This document shows, piece after piece, positions 1 through 11,328 of a DNA stretch of 64,000 nt. Made by a program: the position numbers and the translations under genes. The notes under the pieces are model-generated. The model was not told where the DNA came from and searched no databases. It saw only the letters and a list, made by a program, of their open reading frames with translations. Origin of the DNA: Cenococcum geophilum 1.58 (taxonomy: Eukaryota; Ascomycota; Dothideomycetes; Gloniales; Gloniaceae). The stretch's first letter is position 1. Every line of letters starts with the position of its first letter. The stretch covers positions 2,046,001 through 2,110,000 of the forward strand of contig KV748192.1 of NCBI GenBank assembly GCA_001692895.1, read 5' to 3'.

Positions 1-1500
1 TATTCTATAGACTATATAAACCGCAGGATAAACCTAGTAGGCACTATAAAAACGATCTCTTAATGCAAACAAGGAGCGCTCCACCATACTCTTCTTCCTC
101 ACCACTATAATTATAACCCTTTAGACAGCCTTTACTATATTAGCGGAGCTTATCTAAACCTAAGGAACCTAGGAGCAATATGCCTAGGATATAAAGGCAA
201 TCTAAACAGATATTGGCGCCCTTAGAAAGGCTATAATAATAGCTATAAAGAGCGGACCGACGTCTATAGGCCCACTATTGTATATATACGTCGCTGCCAC
301 TATACCTATAATGCCCTAAGCTATAAGACAAGTTACCTATAAACCTATAAAAGTATATAAAATTATAATCTATATAGGCAACACCACTAACTATAAGGAA
401 ACCTTAAAGTAGAATAGCTAAGCCCTAGTATATAAACTCTAGGCTATAGAACCCCTAGATACCTACAAAATATAGGCTATAAAGAAGTTATAAAGCGGTA
501 ACGTTAGGGCGTATATTATAGATAAAGATATAAAAGATAGGTTACTATAAGAAACAAAGTAAACGAAGGTCCTTAGACGCTCTGCTATACTAGCTATTCT
601 ACTAATACTAGTAGAGGTCTACGCGGTATCTACAAGCCTTACTATTTAAGGCCTAGAGGCTAAGCAAATAATAGAAGATATAATAAAGTAGAACTATACT
701 ATAGCGGGGCTTATAGTAAAAAGGCTGGCGTAGAAAAGGCTAGGAAGAGTCCAAACGGGATAAAAGGTTAAATTATCACTTATTATAGGTATACAGTTAA
801 AAGAGTTAGTAAATGCGTTATTTAATTAGGGCCTCTTTCTAGGAGGAGACTACTACCTAGTTATAAGGCATAAGATAACGTTTCTAGTAACGCAATGCTT
901 TAAATGCTAAGGCTTTAACTATATAGCTAAGAGTTATAGAAGAGAAGCTAGATATAGACGCTGTGCTAGGTAATATAATACTAGCGAATATATAGGAGAC
1001 CTATCTAAAAAGTATATTAACTATAAAGTAGACCATAAGGTATAAAATAGGGCATATAGTATTAAGCAGACATAGTAAGAGAAGGCTACAGCAATTAGGG
1101 CCTATATGCCAACACACTATATAGGCACCCATAAGGCACCTACAAGCAGATAACAATCACAATTATAGTATAAGATTACCACTAAGGAGGTCTTACAATA
1201 AGCTAAGAAAAGGAAGCTAAAGGAAATAGTTATATAAGAAAGCTCTACATAGGCAGAGGAAGCCCTCTAGAAGGTCAGCCGGCTATAAACTTTTAATTAT
1301 TCTAAAAAGGAAATAGGCTAAAGGACCCTCTAATTAACACTCTAAATAGCACTATATAGTAGTATACACGCCCTAATTTAAATCCTAGTAATCTAAGAGC
1401 CCTTACTAAATATAGAGTTTAATATAGAGGTAGAAGCAGAAGCCTAAATCTAAAAAGAGGCATTTAAAGGCTCCGAAACTACGTTATAAGGAAGTAAATA
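1..1500 (+). pseudogene. L1 ORF1, Gag-like zinc-knuckle protein
   Basis: Remnant of the LINE ORF1 protein, which binds element RNA to form the ribonucleoprotein. From 896 the frame reads C-F-K-C, then F-N-Y-I-A-K-S-Y, which is a CCHC knuckle whose His and last Cys became Tyr (CAC to TAC, TGC to TAC). A second knuckle follows at about 950-990 (R-R-C-A-R, then N-T-S-E-Y), and a Lys/Gln/Glu-rich tail runs to about 1490. Upstream, residues resembling the Gag core region precede the knuckles. The start codon cannot be placed because the element continues to the left. Stops are frequent, so it cannot be translated as it stands. Confidence 0.8.
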
Positions 1501-1689
1501 GATGCTAAAGGGCACCAACTTAGCTAACTTAGAGGCCAGCATAGACCTCTTATATTAGGATACTGGAAAATACTTATAATTATATAGTATAACACTAATA
1601 ACAGTAAGAACGGCGTACTGCTCTATTTCCTATAAGAGGTAAAGTAGGCAAACCCCTAGCTAGATATATTAGCCATCCAAGAGCTATAG

Positions 1690-4600
1690 TAAAGGGACTA
1701 AAGAAATATAATATATACTATAAAATCCTACTACCTAGTATATACGGGAGTAGGTAATATAAGGGTTTGCTTTTATATAAATAAGGCTATTAATATAAAC
1801 AAGTAGGCGCCTATATACCACTTAGCGGATATATATATAATTAAGCTAAAGGGCTACGAGAGGACTATCCAGATTTATAATATTTATAATCCTTAATAGA
1901 CGAACAGTAATATCTATATACTACTAGAGCTACTAAGGGCTAAAGGAGAACATATACTGTTAGGTAATTTTAATCTACACTACCCCTTCTAGGGGGGTAT
2001 AATAGTAATATATACGGACAACGCGGCGGATAACCTTATCCGCGCTATAGAGGCAGCTAGCCTAAGCCTAGCCACTAAGGTAGGCATAGAGATGTAGGTA
2101 AAAGGTATATTAAGGAGCATACTAAACCTAGTATTTACCTCCCCCTAGATCACTAATAGGCTGCTATAAAGTTAAAGACAAAACTGCTAGTATATAGGGT
2201 CTAACCACTTTCTTATTATTATAGAGGTTAATATAGAGATACTAAAGGGGCCCCCCTTACCTAAAAAACCGCTATAGAAGAAAGCTAATTAGAAGGTAGT
2301 GTAGAGTAAGCTAAAGGGCTAACTTTAGCCCCTATATGGACTCCTATACAATATAAGAGATAAACTAAATATACTAGCGGAGGCTATATACTAAGCAATT
2401 AAGAATATTATAGCAAAAACAGTACCTAATGCGCGGCCCTCGCCGTAAGCCTCTAAAGTATAGTTAGAGGAATATATAGAAGTAGTAAAGGAAACACAAT
2501 AGGCCTTCTAGGCATAGAAGGTCTCTTAGTTAATACCTAACTAGATTAACTATAGAGTTGTATAGAATAAAAAGAAAAGGGTAATCTAATAAGAGGCTAA
2601 TAAGCTATAGAGGAGGACCGTTAAAAAGCTAATAAATAACCCTAAAGGGATATAGAGGATAGTAAAATGGGCGCGTATAACGGACGGGAAGCCAAAGGCC
2701 CTACTATAGTTTCCTCCTATTAGTAGACTAGGAGAGGAGACCCTATACTATAATAATAAGAAAAAGGCCACTATCCTTATAGAGCAGTTCTTTTTACTAC
2801 CGGTAGAGGCGGACCTTAATAGTATACTAGGGTTTATATACCTAGAGCCGCGAATAGTAAAGGAAGTAGTTAAAGAGGAGGATATTATTACGGCCCTAAA
2901 GGGGCTTGCCCCTAATAAGGCCCTAGGTCTAAAGAAGATTACTAATTAATTCCTTAAGACGTACGGAAAGCAGCTAGCCCTAGTACTAGCTAAACTCTTT
3001 AGCAGCTATATAGTAATTAGACATTACCCAAAACCGTTTAAAAACTCTATTATAGTAGTCCTCTAAAAACTATAGAAGCTATCCTACACCACGGCAAAGG
3101 CCTACTAGCTAATTACGCTGCTTAATACTATTAGGAAGCTACTTAAGAGAATAGTAGCTAGCTAACTATCTAAAATTATAAAGAAGACGGGTATACTACT
3201 AGCTAGTTAGATAGGAGTAAGGCCGGGGCGCTTAATATAAATAGCACTAGAGCTACTAACCTAATAGGTATATATAGTATAGAGGAGTAACCTAAACCTA
3301 GTAGCCTTATTACTTAGCCTTAATATTTCTAGGGCCTTTAACCAAGTCTCCTATAAAAGAATAATCTATAATATAAAGGCCCAAGCCGTACCCTATTAGA
3401 TAGTATAGTTTATAAAGTCCTTCCTTAAGGATTAAACAACGAGGCTCTTAATTAGAGGATATATAGCATAAATAATATAAACAAACACTAGTATACCCTA
3501 AGGCTCAGCGCTATCGCCAATCCTATTCTTCTTTTTTACCTATATACTTCTACCAAAGCTATAAGGGGGAACTACTATAGTATTTAGATTTATTAACAAC
3601 TATAATATACTAACGTATAGTAAGACTATAGAGGAAAACTATAGAACTATAGAAAGGGCGCATAAGGTATACATGGCGTAGGCACGCTAGCATAAGGTAG
3701 TATTTACCCTTAAAAAGTACCACTTTATCCATTTTATAAGGAGCTATAAGAAGTTTAATATAAAGGCTATAGCTAATATATATAGCTTTACGGAAGGCCT
3801 AGTTAGTAACCTATATATATTAGGGGTACAGGTTAACTTAAAGCTTAAATAGGGACCGTATGTTAATATTATTAAGACAAAGGTAATTACCTAAATGGCC
3901 GCACTAACCCGTCTTATGGCCTCTATATAGGGCGCCTCCTTCTAAAAGGCGCGGATAATATACTCCGCCGTAGTCCAGCCGGCAATCTTATATAGATATA
4001 ATACCTAATACTTACCACTGGAGTAAATAAAGCCTAAGAAGATAAGTAAAACTAAGCTACGCCAGCTAGGTATAGTATAAAACCTATACCTCTACACCAT
4101 TGCGGGGGCGTATAAATTAACGCTAATAGTAGTACTAGAGTATAAAACGGGGTTTCTGCCGCTATAAATACACCTTAAAGAGCTAGCTATAGCCTACGCA
4201 GAAAGGACGTAGGAAGGACTAGTAAGAGAGTATATTAAGAGGGAGTATAACACTATATAGGCCATAATAGTATACTAACTCCGGCCTAGAATAAAGCCAC
4301 TAATATAGCCTACTAGACGGGATAAGCTTAAGAGAATAGCGGCCGCTATTTTAGGGACAGATATATAGCTAATAGACCTATCTAAAGCGCAGTATAAGAG
4401 AAGTAGAAGGGCTAGGGTATAAGAGGCGTTTAAGGAGCGGTGGAAAAGGGAATAGGAAAAGTATTAGAGTACGCTTACCCACTATATAACGGCCTAGGCC
4501 GAGCTATAAAATAAGGAAGTCTTTAAACGCTATATAAGGCTTATAAAGGTAGAAAGTATAATTAATATACTGCTTAGAACTAAGTATATAGGGCTTAACA

Positions 4601-4700
4601 GATACCTTTACTACTGAAAAGTACCAGGGTACCTAACTCCGGCCTGCCTATACAGCCACAGCTAACAATTAATAATGTATATAGTGGTATTCTACCTTAG
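1690..4700 (+). pseudogene. L1 ORF2, endonuclease-reverse transcriptase polyprotein
   Basis: Remnant of the enzyme that nicks DNA and copies the LINE RNA by target-primed reverse transcription. An apurinic-type endonuclease is marked by L-L-G-N-F-N-L-H at 1957-1980 and S-N-H-F at about 2190-2205 (normally S-D-H). RT motifs follow: G-L-A-P-N-K-A at about 2900, S-L-N-I-S-R-A-F at about 3315, P-x-G-S-A-L-S-P at about 3500, and the catalytic box F-I-N-N at 3589-3600 (normally F-x-D-D, both Asp mutated to Asn). The C-terminal Cys/His motif starts with Cys at 4645. All of these are in one frame (coordinate = 1 mod 3). Many internal TAG/TAA codons make it inactive. Confidence 0.88.
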
Positions 4701-4906
4701 GCACGCTACTAGCTGGGCGGAAATATATTACTATACTGGAATATCCTTATATAAAGAGCTCCTAACTAAGCTAAAAGCTACTAAGGTAGTTATGGACTAG
4801 TTTATATAAATAAACCTCTTACTACACCTTTTATTTACTAGAGAGCTGGCTAAGGTAAAAAGAGGAGGCTAGGAAGTGCGTTAAAAGGCGGAGGATAAAT
4901 ACTACA

Positions 4907-5216
4907 GGAATAGTAAAATATAGTAGAATTTTACAGATAGCAACCTAGTAGAAGTTAGTAAAACTTATTAACCTAGTAGAATTTAGCAGAATTTAACAAC
5001 CTAATAGAAGTTAGTAGAATTTTAGCAACCTAATAGAATTTGGCAGAGTTTTAGCAACCTAATAGAATTTAGTAGAATTTTAGCAACCTAGTAGAATCTA
5101 ATAACCTAATAAAAGTTGGCAGAACTTTAGCAACCTAGTAGAATTTAACAGAATTCGGTAACCTGGTAGAATTTAGCAAAGGTTAACATCCTAATAGAAC
5201 TTAATAAAACTTAGTA
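4907..5216 (+). repeat. Tandem repeat of about 30 bp at the 3' end of L1
   Basis: About nine imperfect copies of a unit of roughly 30 bases built from AGCAACCTAATAGAATTT plus AGTAGAATTTT. Copies differ mainly by C/T and A/G changes. It directly follows the L1 coding part and is probably its 3' untranslated tail; many LINEs end in simple or tandem repeats. The word GCAGAATTT also occurs in the LTRs of G2. Confidence 0.75.
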
Positions 5217-5220
5217 AGGT

Positions 5221-5609
5221 ACAGAGCTATATATGTTAACGTAGATATAAATAAAGGAACCTTCTACACCACTACTAGCCTTATAAGCTACTAGCCTACG
5301 CCCTACCTAGATAACTGGAGCAGCTAGGAACGGAACCTAGGCCCTAGCTATATACCCTACCGGACAGACCCAGGAGTACGCATTAAGATAGCTTTTTTAT
5401 AACGCTTTAAAGAGACGTCTACTCGTGCTTAGCAGTTACTAATTAGAAAAGAGGCTATATAGGCCGCATAATAAGCTATATAGGCCGTATAATAAGAGAA
5501 GGAGAGGTTTTATCCGGCCCTAGTGGTACGGTTCCCCTCTTATACATATATATATATAGACCCATATAGACCCGCTATATAGACCCTAACGGGAGCCGTA
5601 ACAGCGTAA
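5221..5609. other. Unassigned segment, possible solo LTR
   Basis: No coding similarity was recognised. The segment contains a TGTTAACG near 5233 and ends in GCCGTAACA near 5609, an LTR-like TGTTA...TAACA pair about 377 bp apart. I could not find a matching 5-bp duplication outside, so the LTR reading is weak. It also holds two near-copies of a short repeat (CTATATAGGCCG) near 5454-5490. Confidence 0.25.
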
Positions 5610-7490
5610 TTAAATATTATAACATATACCAATTCAGTCCCTATTAGTAGCTATTTATAGTTTATCTATATTGGGGCTAATATTATAATAGCTCTATACC
5701 TATATATTAATACATTAACTAATTAAAAAGTATATATAGGTAGCTATATTTGCTTTATATAGAAGATAGTATCCTTTTAATTGGTATATTTTACGTATTT
5801 GCTTATTATAAGCCGGTTCTTATAGTGAGGGCTATTATCTAATATTCTTTTAGGTTTAGGCTGTTAAATAAAAGACGTATTACTCTATAGTTTAAGTATC
5901 CGCAGTTATATTATACTATTATTAGTCTTTTTATAGTATAGGTTAGTCTAGTAACTTATAGGTATTATCCGTTTACCTTTAGGGCGTCTTATCTAGAGTT
6001 ATTATAATTAGGATTCTTTATTAAGATAGGTCTTTAGTGGTATTAGTACTGCCTTATAGACGTCCTACGCTCCACTTTACTACTAGTTAGGTAGAAAGTG
6101 CCCCTATTAAGGTAAGTATCTTAAATCTTTTTCTTTATATAACTATTTAGCCGCTATTACCTATTACGGTTAGCTCTTTCTCCTTATATACATTTCCTTA
6201 TAGTATGGCTATAACCTAGTATAGTTAGGCTTATTTTATCCTAGTAGATTCTAAGTATACCTAGAAGGTCTTATATATCGTTTTCTACTATACTATATAT
6301 TTTTTACTATAGTTTATATATCTAGCTCCCTTATTATTAGGGCAGTCCTTTATTTTATATATATTGGCGCACTACCTATATCTTTTCTATCTTCCGTATA
6401 TGCTCTAGGTATAGCCCTACTACTAATATTTAAAGCATTAGTAGACTTAGGCTGCGTAGTAGTATAGCTAGGCTTTATACTAGAGGCTATTTATAACTAT
6501 ACCTTTATAGGCTACTACCGCCTATATTTCCTAGGTTAGTAGGTTAATTATTAAATACCGCGTGTTTTAACCCTTTAAAATCCTGGCAATACCCCTATAT
6601 ATATTATACGTACTTTATAAAGCTATACGATTCTAAATATTATAATTCTTAGGACTAGTTTTTTAGTGGCCTCTATTATCTTTTAAATAAGTTCTAAGTT
6701 TATAGCGCCTTACCCGCTTTCTACTTATATATTAAGGGGTACTCTAACTACTTTAACTAAGCAGTTTTAGCGGGGGATCTTATACTTAGGGGTATCTCCC
6801 TAAATAATAGCCTAGTCCTTTACCTCTTAATTAGAGAGTATAATTTTTATATTACTACTATATAGGACCTTTACTGCTATTGCTTTTAGTATATATACTT
6901 TAGTTAATATAAGGAGCTATTCTAGCTCTACTCCTACTACCTCTAGTATATAGACCCTAACATAGACTTTATGGGTACTATGCTAAATAGGTACTAAAGG
7001 GGTGCTAGTTAGGCGCTAGTAGCGATATTAGCCTATAAGGGCTTTATTATATACGTTATTAATATCCCCTATAAATTTATAGCATTCTTAATACCCCTAA
7101 GCCTATCCTCTATAGTGTTTTAGTTTCTATTATATCTTATCTAGAGTTTTTAAGCGATTTATCCTGCCTATTAGACCGTATACGCTACCCCTACGCATAG
7201 GTATTTGTCCTCTCCCTTTTCTAAATCTCTCTTAATGTCTTTTAGCATATCTATAAGTTTTTACCATTTCTAGTCGTTGTCCTTTAGTTATTGTGGTTGG
7301 ATCGCCCCCTATTAAGTTTGTTATAGTGTTATGTTTTACTATATATTAACCTACCTTTAAGTTTACTACGTCCCTTTTATATTAAGCAGGCTTTCTAGCT
7401 ATGCTATATATATTAGTTCTAGGGTATATTATGCTAGAGATTTAATTAGGAGTGATTATTTCTTTATTAAGTAAGTAGTAGACATCGGGA
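5610..7490 (-). pseudogene. L5: LINE ORF1 (Gag with three zinc knuckles)
   Basis: Reading the minus strand, the ORF1 core lies between about 7200 and 6700 (V-K-V-L-Y-S-S-N-I-K-I-I-L, matching the RNA-binding core of fungal LINE Gag). Below 6437 come three zinc knuckles: C-F-K-Y-x4-G-Y, then C-A-N-I-Y-K-I-K-D-C-P, then a third R-Y-I-N-Y-S-K-K-Y. Several Cys and His codons have become Tyr, as RIP would do. I saw no ORF2 below 5610, so only this part survives. The knuckle pattern differs from those of L1 and L4, so it is another LINE family. The RIP signature stops sharply at about 7490, where the un-RIPped island begins. Confidence 0.7.
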
Positions 7491-7499
7491 AAATATTCG

Positions 7500-7765
7500 C
7501 AGGATGAGATTCAAGTAGACTTTGGTTTTCGCGTTTCGCGTAATTGACCAACTTGACACGCAATTGACCAATTTGACACATCTAAAAGTCAAATAACACG
7601 CAGTTGACCTTATTAACAACTTTAAAGCGTAACTATATATTCCTTGACACGCAATTGACCTTACTTAAATAGGCTAACTGTATATTTCTTGACACGCAGT
7701 TAACCTATTTAAACAACTTAAAAAGCTAACTGTATATTCCTTGACATGCAATTAAGGTAAAGTTA
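7500..7765. repeat. Tandem repeat with TTGACACGCAATTGACC core
   Basis: Five to six copies of a core close to TTGACACGCAATTGACC are spaced about 20 to 50 bases apart, at roughly 7551, 7597, 7643, 7690 and 7740, with AT-rich linkers that also repeat (GCTAACTGTATATTCCTT). CA and TG dinucleotides are intact, unlike the DNA to the left. Confidence 0.7.
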
Positions 7766-7805
7766 TATGCTAATTACGCAAATGAATTTTTACACAGTTT
7801 TATTA

Positions 7806-8500
7806 CTTAGAGGCTCTGCACAAGGCTCTACACGAAGCTCTACACGAAGCTCTCTACACGAAGCTCTACACGAAGCTTCTACAGCGAAAGCTCTAGGTAC
7901 AGAGGCTCTGGCACGAGGCCTCTGCGGAAGCTCTGCGTACGGAGGCGTCTGCACGAAGCTTCTGCACGAAGCTCTGCACGAAGCTCTGCACGAAGCTCTG
8001 CACGATAAGATCTGCACGAAGAGCTCTGCACGAAGCTTTGCACGAAGCTCTGCACGAAGCTCTGCACGAAGCTCTGCACGAAGCTCTGGCACGAAGAGCT
8101 CCTGCACGAAGCTCTGCACGAAGCTCTGCACGAAGCTCTGCACGAAGCTCTGCGTACGGAGGCTCTGCACGAAGCATCTGCCCGAAGGCTTAGATAGAGA
8201 GGCTCTGCACGAGGCTCTGCGCGAGGCTCTGCGTACGGAGGCTCTGCCACGAGAGCTCTTGCACGAAGCTCTGCACGAGGCTCTGCGCGAAGCTCTGCGT
8301 ACGGAGGCTCTACACGAAGCCGCTGCACGAGGCTCTGCGCGAAGCTCTGGCCATTACGGAGGCCTCTGCACGAAGCTCTACCACGAAGCGCTCTATATCG
8401 AAGCCCTCTATACGCAAGCTCCTACGTACAGAGGCTCTGCACAGAGGCTCTGCCGGCGAAGCTCTGCCCGTACGGAGGCTCTACACGAAAGCTCTGCATC
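7806..8500. repeat. 12-bp minisatellite, consensus GCTCTGCACGAA
   Basis: About 50 units of GCTCTGCACGAA with variants GCTCTACACGAA and GAGGCTCTGCGTACGG. Because the unit is a multiple of three and lacks stops in several frames, long open frames appear on both strands (for example 7767-8603 +, reading A-L-H-E over and over). I treat these as a consequence of the repeat, not as genes. The unit is rich in CpA and TpG, so RIP has not acted here. Confidence 0.9.
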
Positions 8501-8639
8501 GGGTCCCCGCTATATTCCCGATAGCGGTTCTACACGTGTCTCTGCCTATGTTAGCCGCCTTATTTTTTTACCCTTCCTTCCTTCTTACACCCTCCCTACC
8601 TAGGGAGGCACTAGGAACGGCAGCAAGCAGAAGGAGACC

Positions 8640-9185
8640 GTTGCTAGAACTAGATGACTATCGCTAGAACTAAACATCTCGTCGCCAGAAACCAGACGAC
8701 CGCGTACTAGAACCAGACGACCGTCGCCAGAGCCAGACGACGCGTCGTCCTAGAAACAGTCACGACCGTCCGTCAGAGCCAGACGGACTATCGCCAGAGC
8801 CCAGACAACTGTCGCTCAGAACCAGACGACCGTCGCCACAACCAGAACGACCGTAAATAAGCTCACAACCAGACGACTCGTCGCCAGAGCCAGACGACCC
8901 GTCGCTAGAGCCAGACGACCGTCGCTAGATGGCCAGCACGACGCGTAGCCAGAACCCAGAAGACCGTCTCCAGAGTCAGAAGACCTGTGCGCCAAAACCA
9001 GACGACCGTCGCCAGAGCCAGGACGACCGTCGCCAGAACGCGAGACGACACGCTTACCAGAGCCAGACGACCGTCACCAGAACCAGACGACCGTCGCCAA
9101 GAACCAGAAGACTGTCGCCAGAGGCCAGACGACCGTCCGCTAGAACCAGACGACTGTCGCCAGAGCCAGACGACCAACGACTAGC
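8640..9185. repeat. 20-bp minisatellite, consensus CCAGACGACCGTCGCCAGAA
   Basis: About 25 degenerate units of CCAGACGACCGTCGCCAGA(A/G) with small indels. The plus strand is rich in C and A. The unit is unrelated to the neighbouring 12-bp repeat and is un-RIPped. Open frames on both strands (about 65 to 131 codons) are by-products of the repeat. Confidence 0.88.
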
Positions 9186-9235
9186 CAGCCGAACACTATA
9201 AACAGATTCGATCGATTTGATGCGAATCAAGGTAG

Positions 9236-9525
9236 CACAGACAGGTAGGCACAAACAGGGAGATGCTGACGGGTAGGCAGATGTAGACAGGTAGGCAGAT
9301 ACAGACAGGTAAGCAGAGTTGGCAGATAGGTAAGCAGATGCCGAGACAGGTAGGCAGATGGCTTGACGGGTAGGCAGATATAGACAGGTAGGCAGATGCA
9401 AACAGGTAGGCGATGCAGAACAGGTAGGCAATGTAGACAGGTTAGGCAATGCAGAGCAGGTAGAGGCGATGCAAGCAGGTAGGTAGATAGGCAGGTAGGT
9501 AAGGTCAATAGGTAGATAGGTAGAA
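9236..9525. repeat. 18-bp minisatellite, core ACAGGTAGGCAGATG
   Basis: About 15 degenerate units around ACAGGTAGGCAGATGCAG, with length variants. The plus strand is rich in G and A, the opposite skew in C versus G from the 20-bp repeat next door. No RIP signature. The minus-strand open frames here are artefacts of the repeat. Confidence 0.85.
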
Positions 9526-10456
9526 GAGAACCATCGCTATATTATATTAAATTATCTAAAATAATATTATTTATTTTGCTAGCCTTATAAATAGCTTTAA
9601 AATAGCTTTTATTTATTTAAAATATGCTATTAGTATAAAAGAGGTAAATATAATTATGGTTGCCAAATGCGCAGATTGCTGGCAGGTTGCGCGCAGGTTG
9701 CGCGCAGGCTGCGTGTCAAAAAAACACGACATAGGCTAGTCGGTCGAGTTGCCAAATGACCTCAACTGCGCGCCAATTGCGTCAACCACCAGCCATTGAG
9801 GCCATTGAAAGGGTACCATATTTTGCCGATGGACGTATTCTACTGTTATAACAGCTTTTTAACCTCTAAAGTGCTTATTATTACTCTATTACCTACGTTA
9901 ATATTTTCTATTTAGATTTTAATAAATTATTATTATTATAAAGATGAATATACTCTAAAGTTTAAATACTAAAATTTTAAGCGAATTTATATATAAAATC
10001 GAAAATTTTACCCCTTATCTAACTTTCTAGCTTTATAATAATTTTCTATGTTATTATTATATAATACTACTAATAGAAAGTTTTAGCTAAAGTAAAAATC
10101 TACTAGTAGTTTTAATTTTAGCTTAATAAAATATCGTGGTGGGTATAAAATCTTAAAGTGTTTTAAGTAAGTTTTAGTATAAAAAGGCTTCTAACTATAG
10201 ACTTTGTCCTAGTACTATAAAAGCCTACTAAGAGCCTATTAGAACGACTAAGGTAATTAGGAATATTAAAATCCTATTAAGAGGCTTCTAAGATCTTAGT
10301 ACTTTAATAATTTACTAGTATAAAGACTAACCGCTAGTTCTTCTATAGAGGAGAACTAGTTTTCTTTATAATCCTTTTAATATATTAGTAAAAACCTATT
10401 ACCTCTTATCTATCTAACTCTATCTCCTTTGGGATATTACTAAAACATTATCTATT
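9526..10456. other. Gene-free spacer: GC island, AT-rich DNA, and a Copia-arm relative
   Basis: 9526-9655 is AT-rich. 9655-9850 is an un-RIPped unique stretch with TTGCGCGCAGG repeated twice. 9850-10150 is AT-rich with nothing recognised. About 10315-10445 is clearly related to the inverted arms at 62338-62745 and 63025-63420, in the same direction as the left arm (shared GAGGAGAACTAG and TATAATCCTTTTA words), so it is a fragment of the same repeat family. Confidence 0.6.
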
Positions 10457-10458
10457 TA

Positions 10459-11033
10459 ACTAGGTTAGTAATAATTATACAACCCCTAAATAATACGCGT
10501 ATACCCCCTACCTAAACAGCTTAGATCCTTTTACTTTAAGTTAAAATATTACTTGTATTTAACTTATTTACAGCTAAATTGTAAAAATTAAAGCATTAAA
10601 ATATAACACCTATAATATATTTAAGATCGTCCTAAGTTAACTAGTAGGGGTAGGACTATGGAGTGCTCTGTAAGACGCTATAGGAACTAGATAGGTGCTA
10701 CTACCTCTACTTAACGTCTGTAGATTGCCTTTATAGCACGCCTGTAACTGCGCCTGACCTAAACTTAGGTAAATTAGTATTTTACTTAAATGTTAAGAGC
10801 TCCCGCTAAGTAGAGTTATTAATACAATTTATAGAACCAGGTAGGCGACCGCAATGCCGCTCTATAATTATAGGCTCTTAGAGGGCAAATGCGAGGTATT
10901 AATTTAAGTTTAGGCGCGTGGTGTTGTTTTCGCGATTTGGGTATAAATAAGTCAAATATATATAATGTTCTAACTTAAAGTAGAAGGATCTAAGCTATTT
11001 AGGTAGGGGGTATATAATTATTATTAACCTAGT
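10459..11033. mobile_element. MITE-3: TIR-bounded 575-bp element
   Basis: The outer about 80 bases at each end are inverted repeats. Left begins ACTAGGTTAGTAATAATTAT and continues through CCCCCTACCTAAACAGC; right is the complement with a deletion of about 22 bases. TA lies directly outside both ends (10457-10458 and 11034-11035), as for Tc1/mariner-type MITEs. The middle (10620-10920) has no coding frame that I recognise and still contains many CA/TG dinucleotides. Confidence 0.65.
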
Positions 11034-11047
11034 TATATATACGTCTC

Positions 11048-11328
11048 TATTAGCGACTTAGTTAATTAAGGCACGAGTACGGCAAAAGGGTCGCGTAAGC
11101 CTATATAATTGGATTGTCTATAAACGATAATCTAAAGCTAGAGAAAGGAAAGGAGACGGGGGCAGCGCCGCTCGACGTTATATACAATCCTTTAGTCACG
11201 TGACGGCAATTATCTAAAACTGTGTAAAACTATCCGCGACTGTCCGCTATAATCTACTAATATCCATTAGCTATAATCTACTAGTGTCTATTAGCTATAA
11301 TCTACCAGTTTCTACCAGCGCCGTAATA
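11048..11328 (-). repeat. G1 3' LTR
   Basis: 281 bp. In element sense it begins TATTACGGCGCTGG and ends GTCGCTAATA. It matches 23116-23414 along its length apart from an 18-bp length difference in a short internal repeat (GCTATAATCTACTAG). The outer side abuts GTCTC. Confidence 0.92.

Larger units (their letters stand above)
1..4906 (+). mobile_element. L1: Tad-type LINE retrotransposon, RIP-degraded, 5' end outside the window
   Basis: This is a non-LTR retrotransposon in sense orientation with ORF1 (Gag-like) followed by ORF2 (endonuclease, reverse transcriptase, C-terminal Cys/His motif). The order matches fungal Tad1-like LINEs. Sequence already looks like ORF1 near position 1, so the 5' end probably lies to the left of the window. 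The 3' end runs into a tandem repeat at about 4907. TAG and TAA stops occur throughout both ORFs at expected Gln and Trp codons, yet ORF2 keeps one frame from 1957 to 4695. Decay was therefore by C-to-T and G-to-A transitions, not indels. No flanking duplication was identified. Confidence 0.88.

Noticed and set aside
5233..5609. Solo LTR with TGTTA...TAACA ends
   Set aside because: No matching 5-bp flanks were found; kept only as an unassigned segment.
5900..6060. Tc1/Fot1-type transposase C-terminus (a minus-strand N-P-N-Y-N-N-S-R motif resembles its Cys-His tail)
   Set aside because: The upstream sequence in the same frame reads as a LINE Gag with three zinc knuckles, and no DDE catalytic motif was found.
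7767..8603. 278-codon open frame on the plus strand as a repeat-protein gene
   Set aside because: The frame is entirely the 12-bp minisatellite. Equally open frames exist on the other strand, and there is no unique N- or C-terminal domain.
8905..9508. Several open frames of 65 to 131 codons on both strands
   Set aside because: All are translations of the 20-bp and 18-bp tandem repeats; no domain and no consistent coding strand.
7806..9525. CRISPR array
   Set aside because: The repeats are contiguous without unique spacers, and the sequence is eukaryotic.
9655..9850. A host gene exon in the un-RIPped GC island
   Set aside because: No open frame of useful length and no splice-site pattern that would support an exon.
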